From: an uncultured Eubacteriaceae bacterium
GTDB lineage: Bacteria; Bacillota; Clostridia; Lachnospirales; CAG-274
Direction of reading: 5' to 3'
Assembly: GCA_938042265.1 (NCBI GenBank)
Contig: CALIRN010000257.1
Location: 1-6,386 of the forward strand
Length of the DNA stretch: 6,386 nucleotides
Shown here: positions 5,897 to 6,386 of the stretch, piece by piece
Layout: every line of letters begins with the position of its first letter
Position numbering within the stretch: the stretch's first letter is position 1
The notes under the pieces: generated by a model
Told to the model about the DNA's origin: nothing
Database searches by the model: none
What the model saw: the letters and a program-made list of their open reading frames with translations, nothing else
Made by a program: the position numbers and the translations under genes

Positions 5897-5925
5897 ATTA
5901 TATCACTATAAGCAACATAATTCAA
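5897..5925 (-). promoter_or_regulatory. Sigma-A promoter for the pectate lyase gene
   Basis: TTGAAT (5925-5920), a 17-bp spacer and TATAAT (5902-5897) on the minus strand. Transcription would start near 5890, giving a leader of about 30 nt that contains the ribosome binding site. The flanks are very AT-rich. I see no obvious operator palindrome or catabolite-repression (cre) site nearby, so how pectin controls the gene is not visible. Confidence 0.7.
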
Positions 5926-5944
5926 TTATATTTTATAATTTTAC

Positions 5945-5984
5945 AAAATAAAAAGACTGCCATACAAAGTTATACAACAGTCTT
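5945..5984 (-). terminator. Rho-independent terminator after gatB
   Basis: On the minus strand AAGACTG (5984-5978) pairs with CAGTCTT (5959-5953), a 7-bp stem with an 18-nt loop, followed by a T-rich run (TTTATTTTG). It lies 14 nt past the gatB stop codon. The loop holds TTGTAT twice as a direct repeat and does not fold further. It separates gatB from the lyase transcription unit. Confidence 0.7.
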
Positions 5985-5998
5985 ATATACACATAGAA

Positions 5999-6386
5999 TT
6001 ATTTTAATTTTTCCTTTAAAATTCTGTTTACTGTTTGTGGGTCTGCCTTACCCTTAAGAGCCTTCATAGTCTGACCAACAATGAAGTCGAATGCCTTTTC
6101 CTTACCGTTTCTGTAATCCTCAATACTCTTAGGATTGTTTGCAATAACCTCATCAATGGTACTTTCAACAAGACTGTCATCATTAAGCATACCAAGTCCG
6201 TTTTCCTCAACGTACTTAACAGGGTCAACATCGTTTTTAAATACTTCCTCAAATACTTCCTTGGCAGTATTACGGTTAATCTTATTAGCCGTAACCATTT
6301 CAATAAGTGCCGCAATTTTGCCTGCATCAATTTTAAGCTCCTCTGGTAGGGTTGAGGTTTCGCTCATAAGCTTCATCAATTCGCCT
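5999..6386 (-). CDS. gatB: Asp/Glu-tRNA amidotransferase subunit B, C-terminal part only
   Basis: GatB is the tRNA-binding and kinase subunit of the GatCAB complex, which converts Glu-tRNA(Gln), and in many bacteria Asp-tRNA(Asn), to the amidated form in the cytoplasm. Only the last 128 residues are in the window; the full protein is usually about 475. The reading frame continues off the right edge (GELMKLMSE at the boundary), so the TTG and ATG codons near 6376-6379 are internal, not starts. What is visible is the helical YqeY-like tail domain that contacts the tRNA: KINRNTAKEVFEEVF, then VEENGLGMLND, then IVGQTMKALKGKADPQTVNRILKEKL at the end, all typical of GatB. It is the last gene of its transcript, with a terminator directly after it; gatC and gatA are expected to the right of the window. 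Confidence 0.94.
   Translation of the reverse strand, partial: GELMKLMSETSTLPEELKIDAGKIAALIEMVTANKINRNTAKEVFEEVFKNDVDPVKYVEENGLGMLNDDSLVESTIDEVIANNPKSIEDYRNGKEKAFDFIVGQTMKALKGKADPQTVNRILKEKLK

Noticed and set aside
5812..6349. Plus-strand open frames across the lyase-gatB gap and opposite gatB
   Set aside because: The first is an AT-rich frame crossing a promoter and terminator; the second is antisense to conserved gatB sequence. Neither has translation signals.
6374..6379. TTG or ATG near the right edge as the start of a small complete gene
   Set aside because: The frame continues upstream to the window edge and the residues across the boundary (GELMKLMSE) match the interior of GatB.

Overview
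The window reads as a piece of chromosome from a low-to-medium GC, spore-forming, anaerobic member of the Firmicutes, class Clostridia. The inference rests on three things: a dipicolinate synthase subunit A gene (spore-specific), a GatCAB amidotransferase gene, and a secreted pectate lyase ending in a type I dockerin, a module typical of plant-fibre-degrading Clostridia of gut or soil. All five supported genes lie on the minus strand, so the window is transcribed from right to left. No tRNA, rRNA, CRISPR array, transposase or phage gene was seen.

Right to left. (1) 6386-5999: the C-terminal end of gatB, cut by the window edge, followed by a rho-independent terminator (5945-5984). (2) 5925-5897: a good sigma-A type promoter driving (3) a monocistronic, secreted 1015-residue pectate lyase (5861-2814). 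Its order is signal peptide, PL1-type beta-helix, calcium-binding linker, FIVAR-like helical repeats, a beta-rich domain and a dockerin. A weak hairpin terminator (2766-2794) follows. (4) 2761-2733: a strong promoter, then a leader of about 237 nt that folds into at least four hairpins (2715-2582). The leader precedes (5) a Cof-type HAD phosphatase (2489-1647), (6) a lipoprotein with one SLH domain and a Cys-rich unknown part (1597-734), and (7) dpaA (676 to beyond base 1).

Genes 5-7 are closely spaced (49 and 57 nt) and could be read as one transcript. However, the two gaps each carry a GTAATA...CATANNNT pattern resembling mother-cell sporulation promoters (sigma-E/sigma-K class). In front of dpaA this overlaps a perfect 9-bp inverted repeat. 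One reading is a vegetative operon promoter with internal sporulation promoters, the last supplying dipicolinate synthase late in sporulation.

The stretch least explained by known families is the 2490-2813 intergenic region, with its hairpin cluster, repeated extended -10 element and 9-bp direct repeats. I saw no clearly novel multi-gene system.
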